A DNA stretch of 64,000 nucleotides, from the NCBI GenBank assembly GCA_030431255.1, contig JAUIJL010000003.1:496001-560000 (forward strand), read 5' to 3'. Source of the DNA: Thermoanaerobaculia bacterium (GTDB taxonomy: Bacteria > Acidobacteriota > Thermoanaerobaculia > Multivoradales > J023). Under the pieces are notes generated by a model. That model did no database searches, was not told where the DNA came from, and saw only the letters and a list, made by a program, of their open reading frames with translations. A program made the translations under genes and the position numbers. Positions 1-8,777 of this stretch are shown in pieces (within the stretch, counting starts at the first letter, position 1; each line of letters begins with the position of its first letter).

Positions 1-846
1 TTGGAGGCGGGCGGCAAACGGGACAGCCGACTGGTGACCTTTGGCGGCGGATCGGTGGGTGATTTAGGGGGCTTCGTGGCCGCGTGTTTTGTCCGTGGCA
101 TCGAATACGCCCAAATTCCCACGACCCTCCTGGCTCAGGTAGACGCATCTTTAGGTGGAAAGACCGCCATCGACATGCCCCAGGGCAAGAATCTGGTCGG
201 CGCATTCTTGCAGCCCAAATTCGTGCTCAGCGACACGCGCGTTTTGGAGACTCTACCGCCGCCCGAGCTGCGGGCGGGGCTGGTGGAAGCGGTGAAGAAG
301 GCCGCCCTTTTGGATGACGGAGCGCTCTTCGTGGAGATGGAAGAGCGCTTGGACGACCTCTTGGCAGGGGATCCGGAGACCGTCGCAAGGGTCGTCGCCG
401 GCGCCGCGCGATTGAAGCTCGATGTGGTCGCCCGGGATGTGCGGGAGTCGGGCCTGAGGAAGGTGCTGAATTTCGGCCACACCTTGGCCCATGCGCTGGA
501 GCAACAGCTGGGCTACCGAGGTTTGCGTCACGGCGAGGCCGTGGCTTACGGCATGCTCTTCGCCCTACGGCTGGCGAGCCGGCGGGGAGGGGTAGCCGAC
601 GACATGGTCATCCGATTGCCCCAGATGTTGCGGCGCTTCGAGCTGCCGGATCTACCGACCGAGGCCATGACCCTCGAGGGGCTGATGGCCGCCATGGGAC
701 GCGACAAAAAGGCCTCTCGGGCCGGGCTCACGTGGGTATTGCCGGCGGGCTTGGGCAAGCACCGATTCGACTCGGATCTCAAGACCACCTGGGTGGCCTC
801 GGAGCTCGAAAGCTTCCTCGACGACCCTTGGGACGGGCTCGGATGA
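1..846 (+). CDS. aroB: 3-dehydroquinate synthase, 5'-truncated by window edge
   Basis: Shikimate pathway enzyme converting DAHP to 3-dehydroquinate, NAD- and metal-dependent, cytosolic. The reading frame is open to the first base, so the true start lies upstream. Full-length AroB is about 350-360 residues, so roughly 75-90 N-terminal residues are missing. The visible part opens with the glycine-rich GGGSVGDLGG nucleotide-binding stretch (about residues 15-24), followed by RGIEYAQIPTTLLAQVDASL and GGKTAID, then the metal-ligand regions FGHTLAHALE (about 159) and HGEAVAYGM (about 178). All are typical of the family. It overlaps the next gene by ATGA, so the two are probably translationally coupled. 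Confidence 0.95.
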   Translation: MEAGGKRDSRLVTFGGGSVGDLGGFVAACFVRGIEYAQIPTTLLAQVDASLGGKTAIDMPQGKNLVGAFLQPKFVLSDTRVLETLPPPELRAGLVEAVKKAALLDDGALFVEMEERLDDLLAGDPETVARVVAGAARLKLDVVARDVRESGLRKVLNFGHTLAHALEQQLGYRGLRHGEAVAYGMLFALRLASRRGGVADDMVIRLPQMLRRFELPDLPTEAMTLEGLMAAMGRDKKASRAGLTWVLPAGLGKHRFDSDLKTTWVASELESFLDDPWDGLG

Positions 847-3188
847 GATTTAGGCACTCCCATGGCAAACCGGAGTCCGTGGTCCTGCTCGCGGCTTGGC
901 TGCTTTGGGTGTCGGTATCGGCCTGTGAAGCTCCGAGCTCGTTGCAAACGGCGGATCGAGGGCCTGAGGAGATCGACCTTTTCGAGCTGTCGGCAAACGC
1001 TTCGGTCCATGCCCCGACCCGGCTGATCCTTCCGGGCAATGCTGAAAGCCGTCCGCATTTGGTGTCCGGCTGGCATCCGAAGACCTATCCCGTCGGCGAC
1101 GACATGGCGGCCTGGAGCCTTGGCGGTCGGGCCGAGGTGGCTTTCTTCGTCGCCCATCCCCAGACGACCATGGACATCGAGCTTCTCTGTGCTCCGGTCG
1201 TGCCGGAGGGAGGCAGCCCCCCCGAGCTGACCGTGGAGATCAACGGCACCGTCGTGTTCCAGCGGCGTCTCTCTCTGGGTTGGGGGAGCTACCGCTTCGA
1301 AGTCGATGCCGACTTGTTGCGTCAGGGGAGCAATTCCTTGGTGTTTCGCCATCCTCCGGAGCAGAGCGATTGGCAACCGAAGAAAGATACGCGGGTGGCT
1401 TGGCGCAGTCTCGAATTCTCGGTGGCAGGGGAGCCTGGCGCGTCGGGTCCGGGGATGTCGGGTCCTGGGATGTCGGGTCCTAAGCAAATCGCGGAAGGCA
1501 AGACTCTCTTTCTGCCGGTGGGGCATAGGATGGATTTCTTCCTGGATCTACCCGCGGGCAGCCGCTGGCGCGCCGACCGAGTGGTGCCCCGGGGAGAGGC
1601 CGAGGGGGTAGAGATCTCCTGGTCGCCGACCTCGATGAAAGAGGAGACGGCCGACAGCCGGCTCTTTCAGCGGGTGGAAGACGCGGTCTGGCCGGTGGCA
1701 ACCGGGGGACGGGGTAGGGGCTCGGGACGTCTTTCCATGCAAGCAAGGGGCTCTTCCGGCGGGGCCTTCGTGTCCTCGCCTCGGATCCAGCTGCCCAGGA
1801 GCAGCGCCTCGGAGGCGCGGCGCTCCGACCCACCCGCCGAGGTCGCAGCGACCGGTGCCGTCGCCTCGACGCCTTCGGGCCCTTCCTCCCAGCCCAATGT
1901 CATCTTCTACGTCATCGACACCTTGCGGTCGGATCATTTGGGCTGTTACGGCTATGCCCGAAATACCTCGCCGCGCCTGGACCGATTCGCGGAGCAAGCG
2001 GTGTTGTTCGAAAATGCCCGGGCCCAGGCTCCGTGGACGAGGGCGTCGGTCGGTTCGGTGCTGACCGGTTTGTGGCCGTCGGTACACGGTGCCCAAGACG
2101 ATCCGGACGCGCTGCCCGAAGCGGTCGACACCTTGGCGGAACGATTGTCGTCCGCGGGATTCCTCACGACCGCGGTGACAGCCAACGGAAATATCGCCGA
2201 GCCGTTTGGCTTCGCCCAGGGATTCGACGCTTTTCGCTATCTGGATCCCGACGAGAATGGCGGCAAGATTTATCGGGCCGTGGAGGTGAACGAATTCTTC
2301 TTCAACTGGCTGGAGGCCAAGCCGTCCGACGACGCACGGCCGATCTTCGCCTATCTCCACACCATGAATCCCCATGCTCCTTATGAAGCGCCGGAGCCGT
2401 TCCACTCGAGCATGACCGATCGACCCCTGGACCCGAGCTACGGCTCGATCGATCATCTGGTCTCTTTAGCCCTTCAGCGGGAGCGACCGCCGGCGGATGC
2501 TCCCGCGCGATTGATCGACCTGTACGACGCCGAAATCCTCGCCAACGACGCCGCCTTCGGCCAATTGATGGACGAGCTGGAAGCCAGGGGCATGCTCGAC
2601 AACAGTTGGGTAGTGGTGTTGTCCGATCACGGCGAGGAATTCTTCGACCACGGCGGATGGCAGCATGGCCACTCCTTATTTGTCGAGCAGCTGGCGATCC
2701 CGCTGCTGATTCGGCCTCCGGGCGGAGCCCCGGCCGCGATCCGACGATCTGAGGTGGTCGAGCATGTGGACTTGCTGCCGACCCTATTGGATCTGTTGGG
2801 GCTCGAGCCCCCGGTCTTGACCCAGGGAACGAGCCTGGTTCCCCTGCTGACCGCCGGCGGTCCGAAAGTCGGCTGGGACCACAGTGCCGTGGCCCATCTC
2901 CAACTGCGCGGCATCACGGAAAGCCGTGGGATTGATCCGACCGGGCGTTGGAAGGTGAAGATCAGGACTTGGGAGGGCACGGACGGCTTTCCTCAGCTCT
3001 TCGATCGGCTGCAAGATCCGGCGGAGCTTCAGGGCCAGAGCTTCGCTCAATGGCCTTTGAGCAGGCATCTCGCCGATGCGCTTCGACGTGTGGAGCGGGA
3101 AACGCCCCATCCCTTCTCACCGCAGGCTGCCGACGATGTGCCGCAGAGCCTGAAGGAACAGCTTCAAGCCCTCGGATATTTGCGCTAG
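843..3188 (+). CDS. sulfatase-superfamily lipoprotein without the formylglycine Cys/Ser
   Basis: Predicted 781-residue exported lipoprotein. The ATG at 843 overlaps the aroB stop (ATGA) and gives a lipobox signal peptide ending VSVSAC (Cys28). Residues about 40-340 form an extension without recognised motifs, with a small GPGMS repeat near residue 205. The C-terminal half is a sulfatase/alkaline-phosphatase-fold domain: NVIFYVIDTLRSDHLGCYGY supplies the first metal ligands and VVLSDHGEEFFDHG the later ones. At the position of the CxPxR formylglycine motif the sequence reads APWTRAS, so no Cys or Ser occupies the modified position; Thr399 could serve as nucleophile, as Thr does in phosphoethanolamine transferases. 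Substrate unknown. The fold is clear; the reaction is inference. Confidence 0.85.
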   Translation: MRFRHSHGKPESVVLLAAWLLWVSVSACEAPSSLQTADRGPEEIDLFELSANASVHAPTRLILPGNAESRPHLVSGWHPKTYPVGDDMAAWSLGGRAEVAFFVAHPQTTMDIELLCAPVVPEGGSPPELTVEINGTVVFQRRLSLGWGSYRFEVDADLLRQGSNSLVFRHPPEQSDWQPKKDTRVAWRSLEFSVAGEPGASGPGMSGPGMSGPKQIAEGKTLFLPVGHRMDFFLDLPAGSRWRADRVVPRGEAEGVEISWSPTSMKEETADSRLFQRVEDAVWPVATGGRGRGSGRLSMQARGSSGGAFVSSPRIQLPRSSASEARRSDPPAEVAATGAVASTPSGPSSQPNVIFYVIDTLRSDHLGCYGYARNTSPRLDRFAEQAVLFENARAQAPWTRASVGSVLTGLWPSVHGAQDDPDALPEAVDTLAERLSSAGFLTTAVTANGNIAEPFGFAQGFDAFRYLDPDENGGKIYRAVEVNEFFFNWLEAKPSDDARPIFAYLHTMNPHAPYEAPEPFHSSMTDRPLDPSYGSIDHLVSLALQRERPPADAPARLIDLYDAEILANDAAFGQLMDELEARGMLDNSWVVVLSDHGEEFFDHGGWQHGHSLFVEQLAIPLLIRPPGGAPAAIRRSEVVEHVDLLPTLLDLLGLEPPVLTQGTSLVPLLTAGGPKVGWDHSAVAHLQLRGITESRGIDPTGRWKVKIRTWEGTDGFPQLFDRLQDPAELQGQSFAQWPLSRHLADALRRVERETPHPFSPQAADDVPQSLKEQLQALGYLR
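1443..1487 (+). repeat. 15-bp tandem repeat, 3 units, inside sulfatase-like gene
   Basis: TCGGGTCC begins at 1443, 1458 and 1473. The unit is TCGGGTCCKGGGATG, the last copy being partial. It encodes GPGMSGPGMSGPK in a linker of the lipoprotein. One of several period-15 duplications in the window. Confidence 0.85.
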
Positions 3189-3498
3189 CTCTTTCCAGGC
3201 GACTCTGGTCCCGTGTGCTCGCGCCGTGTGCCCATCCGGGTGCCGATGCTGTGTTGTGAATTCAGCTATAATCATTGTCTTGCGGCTTAAATTCCGGACC
3301 TTCCGTGGTCTGATCCGAGCCGTTGGAACATCTGCAGAGCCGCCGACTACGGACTCTATTTGTGACCGGTGGCGGCTCGCTCATGACGATCCGCTGCAGC
3401 GTTTGCCTGTCGGCGGCTCGTTTGAAATAGACCTTAGTTTTCGCAGTAGCATCTCATTCCACCCCTGGGCTCCAACGCCCAAGTGCCCGGAGAAATCC
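3189..3498 (+). promoter_or_regulatory. 310-bp leader with candidate -10 box and long inverted repeat
   Basis: Gene-free stretch upstream of the HD-GYP gene. A perfect TATAAT lies at 3267-3272, but no convincing -35 is 16-18 bp before it. A perfect 10-bp inverted repeat, AGCCGCCGAC (3338-3347) and GTCGGCGGCT (3409-3418), could close a 61-nt loop in the transcript. I looked for the conserved cores of a cyclic-di-GMP riboswitch and did not find them. The Shine-Dalgarno GGAG (3489-3492) belongs to the GTG start at 3499. Confidence 0.4.
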
Positions 3499-5511
3499 GT
3501 GAGCCAGGACCCGGCGGCCCGACAGGCCACACCTTCGGCCAAGACTCCAGCAAAACGTTCCACCTCAGGGGGCGACGGCAAGGCTCGCCCCGACGGCAAG
3601 AAACGTCTGCCCAAGCTGAGGCATATTCTCTTCGCCTTGATCCTGCTTCCGGGCATCGCGCCCTTGCTCTTTTCCTCTTGGATTTTGATCGAGCGCAACC
3701 GTACGACCTTGGTCGATCAGGAGAAAGAGCTGCTGACCTACCGAGCCCGCCAAGTTGTGGGCTCGTTGAGCGAGGATCTCGCCCGCCGTCGGGGGCAAAT
3801 CGAGCAACTGGGAAGGGCCATCGTCAGCGTGCCCGACATGAGGAGCGTGGAGCAGCGGCTGCGGGAGCCTTGGGTGGGGCAATTGCTCAGCCAATATGTG
3901 GCCGAGCATCCCGAGCTGATCTCTTTCGGTGCCCTGAGCGCGGCCCGCAAGGGGCTCAGCGTGGGTCCCAGCCTGCCTTCCCAGGCCGCCGACAAGTTGC
4001 AGCAAGCCTTCGACACCTCGCTCCGATTGGGCGAGCCCGCTTATCAATTCGCCGTGGTTTCGCAACAGAAACCTGCCGTCGCCATGGCGGTACCGGTGCC
4101 CAGCGAGGACGGCAACGACGCCTTGGTGATCCAGGCCCTCCTGCCTTTGGACTTCGCGGCTCTCTCCCTCGACGGGGAGACCTTCGACGTCAACGATTTC
4201 TTCTTGATCGATCGCGATGGCGGCCTGCTGTGGTCCGGCAGCGAAAAACACGAGCTGCAGAATGCCCTGCGCAAAACGTCGATGGTCACGGATTTCGCCC
4301 GCAACCCATTGATCAGTGTCACCACGGTCTTTGATCTAGAGGTAGCGGGTGAGCGGGAAGAGACCCTGGCCAGGGTCGTCCAGGTGCAAGAAACCGGTTG
4401 GGGTCTCGTAGCTCACAAAGCCAGCGCGGCCGCGTTCGAGCAGGTGAGCAACATGATTCGCGATACCGTGCTCTCGTCGGTGCTCGCGGTGATGTTGGCG
4501 CTTTTCTTCGCCATTGTCGCGACCCGTTGGTTCTCCAAGCCGATTCAGAAGCTGGCGGAAACCAGCCACGAAATCGCCGCTGGAAAATTCGGCCGACGGG
4601 TGCCGGTGGACGGTCTGGTGAGCGTGGAGATCGCCGACATGGCCACGGACTTCAACCGCATGGGCGACTATGTGGAGAAGTACATTCAGCAGCTGCGCAA
4701 GGCGGCCGAGGCTAATCGCTCGCTATTCATCAGCTCCATCCGAGCATTTGCCGCTGCCATCGACGCCAAGGATCCTTACACCCGTGGTCATTCCGAGCGG
4801 GTCGCGGCCTACAGCCGAGCCATCGCCCGTTACCTCGGTCTGCCCAAGGATATGCAGGAGAAGGTCTGGATTGCGGGTGTGTTGCACGACGTCGGCAAGA
4901 TCGGCGTCCAGGATCGGGTGCTGTTGAAGCAAGGCGTGCTGACCCCCGAGGAATTCGAGCAGATGAAGCTGCACCCGGTGATCGGAGCCGACATCATCGA
5001 GCCGATCTCGGCGTTGACGGACATGATTCCCGGCATACGATGGCACCATGAGGCTTGGAACGGCACCGGTTATCCCGACAAGCTTCAAGGGGAGCAGATT
5101 CCACTGATGGCGCGGATCATTGGGGTGGCCGACACCTTCGACGCCATCACCACCAACCGTCCCTACCAGACCGCGTCGACCCCGGAATACGCCATCGAAA
5201 CCATCAAGAAGCTGACCGGCACCAAATTCGATCAAAAAGTCGTGCAGGCCTTCCTCTTGGCCTGGGAAGCTGAGAGGCTAGGGGCTCGGCCACGAGCGGA
5301 AGGTCAGGTTGCCGCCCCGGCGTCGCCCGCAGCTCCCGCGCAACCGGTGCCCAGCGCCCCGGGACAGCTGCCTCCGGGGCCTTCCGTGACAGGTCCGCCT
5401 GCCGCAGGTCCGCCTGCCGCAGGTCCGCCTGCCGCAGGCTCGCCGGCCGCGGCCAGAGCGGCGGTCCAGCCGGAAGGAGCGGCGGCCCCACGGCCCGCCA
5501 TTCTCAGTTGA
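3499..5511 (+). CDS. membrane HAMP/HD-GYP cyclic-di-GMP phosphodiesterase-like protein
   Basis: About 670 residues. I chose the GTG at 3499 because GGAG lies six bases before it; the frame is open further upstream, but that part reads as non-coding. A hydrophobic segment at about residues 43-65, an extracytoplasmic sensor region (about 66-320), a second membrane segment (about 323-346), a HAMP linker and an HD-GYP domain (about 415-595) follow in order. The HD motif HDVGKIGV (about 463) and HHEAWNGTGYP (about 515-525) are intact, so hydrolysis of cyclic di-GMP is plausible. The tail is Ala/Pro-rich with GPPAA repeats. A Roadblock-like protein gene follows. Confidence 0.9.
   Translation: MSQDPAARQATPSAKTPAKRSTSGGDGKARPDGKKRLPKLRHILFALILLPGIAPLLFSSWILIERNRTTLVDQEKELLTYRARQVVGSLSEDLARRRGQIEQLGRAIVSVPDMRSVEQRLREPWVGQLLSQYVAEHPELISFGALSAARKGLSVGPSLPSQAADKLQQAFDTSLRLGEPAYQFAVVSQQKPAVAMAVPVPSEDGNDALVIQALLPLDFAALSLDGETFDVNDFFLIDRDGGLLWSGSEKHELQNALRKTSMVTDFARNPLISVTTVFDLEVAGEREETLARVVQVQETGWGLVAHKASAAAFEQVSNMIRDTVLSSVLAVMLALFFAIVATRWFSKPIQKLAETSHEIAAGKFGRRVPVDGLVSVEIADMATDFNRMGDYVEKYIQQLRKAAEANRSLFISSIRAFAAAIDAKDPYTRGHSERVAAYSRAIARYLGLPKDMQEKVWIAGVLHDVGKIGVQDRVLLKQGVLTPEEFEQMKLHPVIGADIIEPISALTDMIPGIRWHHEAWNGTGYPDKLQGEQIPLMARIIGVADTFDAITTNRPYQTASTPEYAIETIKKLTGTKFDQKVVQAFLLAWEAERLGARPRAEGQVAAPASPAAPAQPVPSAPGQLPPGPSVTGPPAAGPPAAGPPAAGSPAAARAAVQPEGAAAPRPAILS
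5392..5451 (+). repeat. 15-bp tandem repeat encoding GPPAA in HD-GYP tail
   Basis: Three exact GGTCCGCCTGCCGCA units (5392-5436) and a diverged fourth (5437-5451). In frame, it encodes (GPPAA)3-GSPAA at the disordered C-terminus. Confidence 0.9.
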
Positions 5512-5563
5512 TCGCCGTGACGACATGCCCGAAATGATTGAGCCGACTATGACCGAGCGCGCA

Positions 5564-5593
5564 GCTCACTTAAGAATCGCTCACTGAAGAATC
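5564..5593. repeat. two-copy 15-bp tandem duplication, non-coding
   Basis: GCTCACTTAAGAATC is followed directly by GCTCACTGAAGAATC, with one mismatch, just before the start of the Roadblock-like gene. It is non-coding, so its 15-bp length is not forced by a reading frame. Confidence 0.85.
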
Positions 5594-5598
5594 GCCTG

Positions 5599-5964
5599 AT
5601 GCCTTTTCAATATACTCTGGCTAATCTCTTATCCAACAACGAAGGCGCCTTGGCGGTGCTTTTTCTCGACGAAACCGGAGAAACCGTAGATCTGGCGTGC
5701 TCTGAGTACACGCCGTATGAGATGAAAATCGTCGGGGCCTATCTCGGTATCTACCTTCGGCAATTGGCCGCCGTGATGGAATCCGCGAGCCTGGGCAGCA
5801 CCGAGCTTCTGCACATCGAGAAGGACGAGATTCATTTCTTTGCCACCGCGCTGCCGGACGGCTATTACCTCGTGCTCGTGCAAAAGCGTCCCGCGCTCGT
5901 GGCCAGGTCACGGGAAACGTTGTTGTTGGCCCGTGACGAAATCACCAGAGAAATCTTCTCCTGA
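5599..5964 (+). CDS. Roadblock/LC7-like small protein
   Basis: 121 residues, no signal or membrane segment. The pattern ALAVLFLDETGETVDLA, a central amphipathic helix, then HIEKDEIHFFATALPDGYYLVLV resembles the Roadblock/LC7 (MglB-type) alpha/beta fold, whose members form dimers that act on small Ras-like GTPases. No GTPase gene is adjacent. It follows the HD-GYP gene after a short gap with a 15-bp duplication and precedes ftsY. The assignment rests on pattern only; it could be another profilin-like dimerisation domain. Confidence 0.6.
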   Translation: MPFQYTLANLLSNNEGALAVLFLDETGETVDLACSEYTPYEMKIVGAYLGIYLRQLAAVMESASLGSTELLHIEKDEIHFFATALPDGYYLVLVQKRPALVARSRETLLLARDEITREIFS

Positions 5965-6059
5965 TCTCGAGCTAGTGCCGAGCCTTGGGGCGATCCGATC
6001 TTTGTGGGTCGGCATCGCTGTCTCCATTGGATCCTCTCCTCCAAAAGAAATAGATACCT

Positions 6060-7079
6060 ATGAGCAACGAAGAATCGACCACCGAAGCGCCGGATACTGA
6101 AGCATCTGACACTTTCGAGCTGGCCCCCGAGCGGGCTTTCCCCTTCGAGCAGGAAAAGAAGGGCTTCTGGAAGAAATTGAAAAAGGGTCTTTTGATGACC
6201 CACACGGAGCTGATCGATCGCATGGACGCCGCGGTCACTGGTCGAGCAGTTCTGGACGACGAGACCCTGGAGTATTTGGAAGAGAGCCTGATCGCCGCGG
6301 ATTTGGGGGTGGAGACGTCCCTGGAGCTGGTGGAGAAGGTGAAAGAAGGGGTTCGTCCCGGGGAGACCCGCGATCTATTTCGCATTCGAGAGATTCTCTC
6401 CGACGAGGTGGCGATCCTGCTCATGGACGCGCCCCAGCGCAAGGCCCAGGCCACTGAGAATCCCATTGTGACCCTGGTCGTGGGCGTCAACGGCGCGGGA
6501 AAGACCACCACCATCGCCAAGCTGGCCCGTTACTACCGGGATCGGGGTGAGAAAGTGATCATGGCCGCCGGAGACACGTTCCGGGCGGCGGCGATCGAGC
6601 AAATCAGCCTTTGGGGCGAGCGACTGGATCTGCCGGTGATCCGGCAAAAGGCGGGCGGCGACCCGGCGGCGGTGGTCTTCGACGCGTTGAAGGCCGGCAA
6701 AGCGAGAAAAGCAACTCGCATCATCGTCGATACCGCTGGGCGTTTGCACACCAAAGAGTATTTGATGCGCGAGCTGGGAAAGATCGGTCGGGTGATCGAG
6801 CGGGAAGCCGCCGACTGGCCGGTGGAGACCCTCTTGGTGCTCGACGCCAACACCGGGCACAACGCGGTCAATCAAGCACGGGAATTCTCTAAGGTGGTCA
6901 GCGTCGACGGCGTGGTCCTCACCAAGCTGGACGGCACGGCCAAGGGGGGGATGGCGGTGGCGGTGGCTCGGGAGCTGCGATTGCCGATCGTGTTCCTGGG
7001 GGTCGGTGAGCAGGCCGAGGATTTGATCGAGTTCCGCCCCCGGGAGTTTGCTTCGGCCCTTTTCAGTCTCGACGGTTGA
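6060..7079 (+). CDS. ftsY: signal recognition particle receptor FtsY
   Basis: 339 residues, GTPase that docks SRP-ribosome complexes at the membrane. A short acidic N-terminal region is followed by the helical N domain (LIAADLGVETSLELV) and the NG GTPase domain: P-loop GVNGAGKTTT (about 142), DTFRAAAIEQ, DTAGRLHTK (about 224) and TKLDGTAKGG (about 288). Length and motifs are standard. One base separates it from ribD, suggesting co-transcription. Confidence 0.97.
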   Translation: MSNEESTTEAPDTEASDTFELAPERAFPFEQEKKGFWKKLKKGLLMTHTELIDRMDAAVTGRAVLDDETLEYLEESLIAADLGVETSLELVEKVKEGVRPGETRDLFRIREILSDEVAILLMDAPQRKAQATENPIVTLVVGVNGAGKTTTIAKLARYYRDRGEKVIMAAGDTFRAAAIEQISLWGERLDLPVIRQKAGGDPAAVVFDALKAGKARKATRIIVDTAGRLHTKEYLMRELGKIGRVIEREAADWPVETLLVLDANTGHNAVNQAREFSKVVSVDGVVLTKLDGTAKGGMAVAVARELRLPIVFLGVGEQAEDLIEFRPREFASALFSLDG

Positions 7080-7080
7080 C

Positions 7081-8199
7081 ATGGCCGATTCCACGGATCT
7101 TTCATTCCTGCGTCAGGCCCTCGAGCTGGCGTCCCAGGGACGTTACGGGGCCGCGCCCAATCCAATGGTCGGAGCCGTGATCACCCGAGGCTCTGAAGTG
7201 GTAGGGCGGGGATTTCATCGGCAAGTCGGTGGTCCCCATGCCGAAATCGAAGCCTTTCGAGATGCGGGAGAGCGGGCCCGCGGCGGCACCCTCTACGTCA
7301 CTCTGGAGCCGTGCAATCATCACGGGCGAACGCCGCCTTGCTCCGAAGCCACCGTCAAAGCCGGTATCCGGCGGGTCGTGGCTTGTCATCAAGATCCCAA
7401 TCCAGAGGTGGCCGGCACCGGTTTCGAGACCTTGCGCCGCGCCGGCATCGAGGTGGAGCACGGCTTTTTGGTCGACGAGGCGGTGGAGCTGAATTGGCGA
7501 TTCTTGACCCCAATCATCCATCGACGTCCGGCGGTGACCCTGAAGTGGGCGATGACTGCCGACGGCAAAATCGCTACCAGCGCCGGCGAAAGCCAGTGGA
7601 TTTCCAGCCCCGACGGTCGTCAATGGGGACTTGAGCAGCGGGAAGATCACGACGCGATTCTCGTGGGCATCGGCACGGCCGAAGCCGATGATCCGCGTCT
7701 CAATCGCAGGCTGGGTTTAGCCCCGGGTCCGATTACACGGGTCGTGCTCGACCGCCGGCTGCGTCTTCGCCCCGATGCCCGGCTCTTCGATGTCGAAGGG
7801 CCGATCGTAGTGTATGCTCGGCGCGACGTGGATCCCGATGCTCGGGCACAGCTGGAAGATCGTGGTGCTACGGTGGTTTTGCTCCAGACCGTCGACCCCC
7901 AGTCGGTTCTCGCCGATCTCCATCAAAGGCGTGTTCAGAGTGTGCTGGTTGAAGGCGGGGGAGAAATTCACGGGTCGTTCCTGCGGTCCGGAATGTTCGA
8001 CCGAGTGGGGATCTGCTTCGCACCCAAGCTGATCGGCGGTTCCGGGGCTCCCGGACCGATCGGCGGAATGGGCATTCCTCGACTCGCGGACGCCATGCGG
8101 CTCGACAGGCTGCGGGTCGAGAGCAGAGGAGTGGATCTGATCTTGACCGGCTTCGAGGTGACATGTTTACAGGTATTGTCAGAGAACGTGGATGGCTGA
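7081..8199 (+). CDS. ribD: bifunctional riboflavin deaminase/reductase RibD
   Basis: 372 residues. The N-terminal deaminase domain has the zinc site HAE (53-55) and PCNHHGRTPPC (about 77-87). The C-terminal reductase domain begins near TLKWAMTADGKIAT (about 154). It performs the second and third steps of riboflavin synthesis from the GTP-derived pyrimidine. I start it at the ATG at 7081, one base after the ftsY stop; an upstream in-frame start would sit inside ftsY. Its 3' end overlaps ribE by 37 bases. Confidence 0.96.
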   Translation: MADSTDLSFLRQALELASQGRYGAAPNPMVGAVITRGSEVVGRGFHRQVGGPHAEIEAFRDAGERARGGTLYVTLEPCNHHGRTPPCSEATVKAGIRRVVACHQDPNPEVAGTGFETLRRAGIEVEHGFLVDEAVELNWRFLTPIIHRRPAVTLKWAMTADGKIATSAGESQWISSPDGRQWGLEQREDHDAILVGIGTAEADDPRLNRRLGLAPGPITRVVLDRRLRLRPDARLFDVEGPIVVYARRDVDPDARAQLEDRGATVVLLQTVDPQSVLADLHQRRVQSVLVEGGGEIHGSFLRSGMFDRVGICFAPKLIGGSGAPGPIGGMGIPRLADAMRLDRLRVESRGVDLILTGFEVTCLQVLSENVDG

Positions 8200-8777
8200 C
8201 CGCTCCACCGCAGCCGTCAGAGCAGGGCGGGGTTCTGCTCAAAGTAGGACATTCTGAAGAGCTGACCGATCGTTTGGAAATAGGTGCCAGCCTAGCGGTG
8301 TCGGGTGTGTGCTTGACGCTGGTGGAGATGGCCCCAGGGCTTTCCGTGGTCGAGCTCTCGCCGGAGACCTTGGCGCGCACCACCTTGGGGAGCCTCGGCC
8401 ACGGCTCGAAGGTGAATCTGGAACCCGCGCTGACCGCCGGGGAAGCGCTCGGCGGCCATTGGGTGCAAGGGCACGTCGACGGCATTCTCGAAGTGGTCGG
8501 TCGTCGAGATTTGGAAGCCCATCGCGAGCTTGAGCTGGGGCTGCCCGAGCAATACCAAGCATTCGTCGTCGAAAAAGGCTCCGTCACTCTCGACGGGGTC
8601 AGCCTGACCGTCTCCCAGCTGCACGCCTCGAGCTTTGAGGTGGCACTGATTCCCCACACCCTCGAAGCCACGACTCTCGATGCCCTGAAACCGGGGGATC
8701 GGGTCAACTTCGAGGTGGATGTGCTGGCCAAATATGTGCAAAGGGCGCTGCAGGTCTCCGGGAGAATCGATCCATGA
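8163..8777 (+). CDS. ribE: riboflavin synthase alpha chain
   Basis: 204 residues; dismutates two 6,7-dimethyl-8-ribityllumazine molecules to riboflavin. It starts with the family's MFTGIV and shows the two lumazine-binding repeats, marked by GASLAVSGVCLTL and KGSVTLDGVSLTV. GAGG precedes the ATG. The start lies within ribD and the stop overlaps the next gene by ATGA. ribAB and ribH are not in the window. Confidence 0.96.
   Translation: MFTGIVRERGWLTAPPQPSEQGGVLLKVGHSEELTDRLEIGASLAVSGVCLTLVEMAPGLSVVELSPETLARTTLGSLGHGSKVNLEPALTAGEALGGHWVQGHVDGILEVVGRRDLEAHRELELGLPEQYQAFVVEKGSVTLDGVSLTVSQLHASSFEVALIPHTLEATTLDALKPGDRVNFEVDVLAKYVQRALQVSGRIDP

Noticed and set aside
732-842. Upstream start for the sulfatase-like gene at 732
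   Set aside because: It would place 37 extra residues inside aroB and hide the lipoprotein signal peptide that begins at 843.
3189-3498. Cyclic-di-GMP riboswitch before the HD-GYP gene
   Set aside because: The conserved core sequences of the known classes were not found; only a long inverted repeat is visible.
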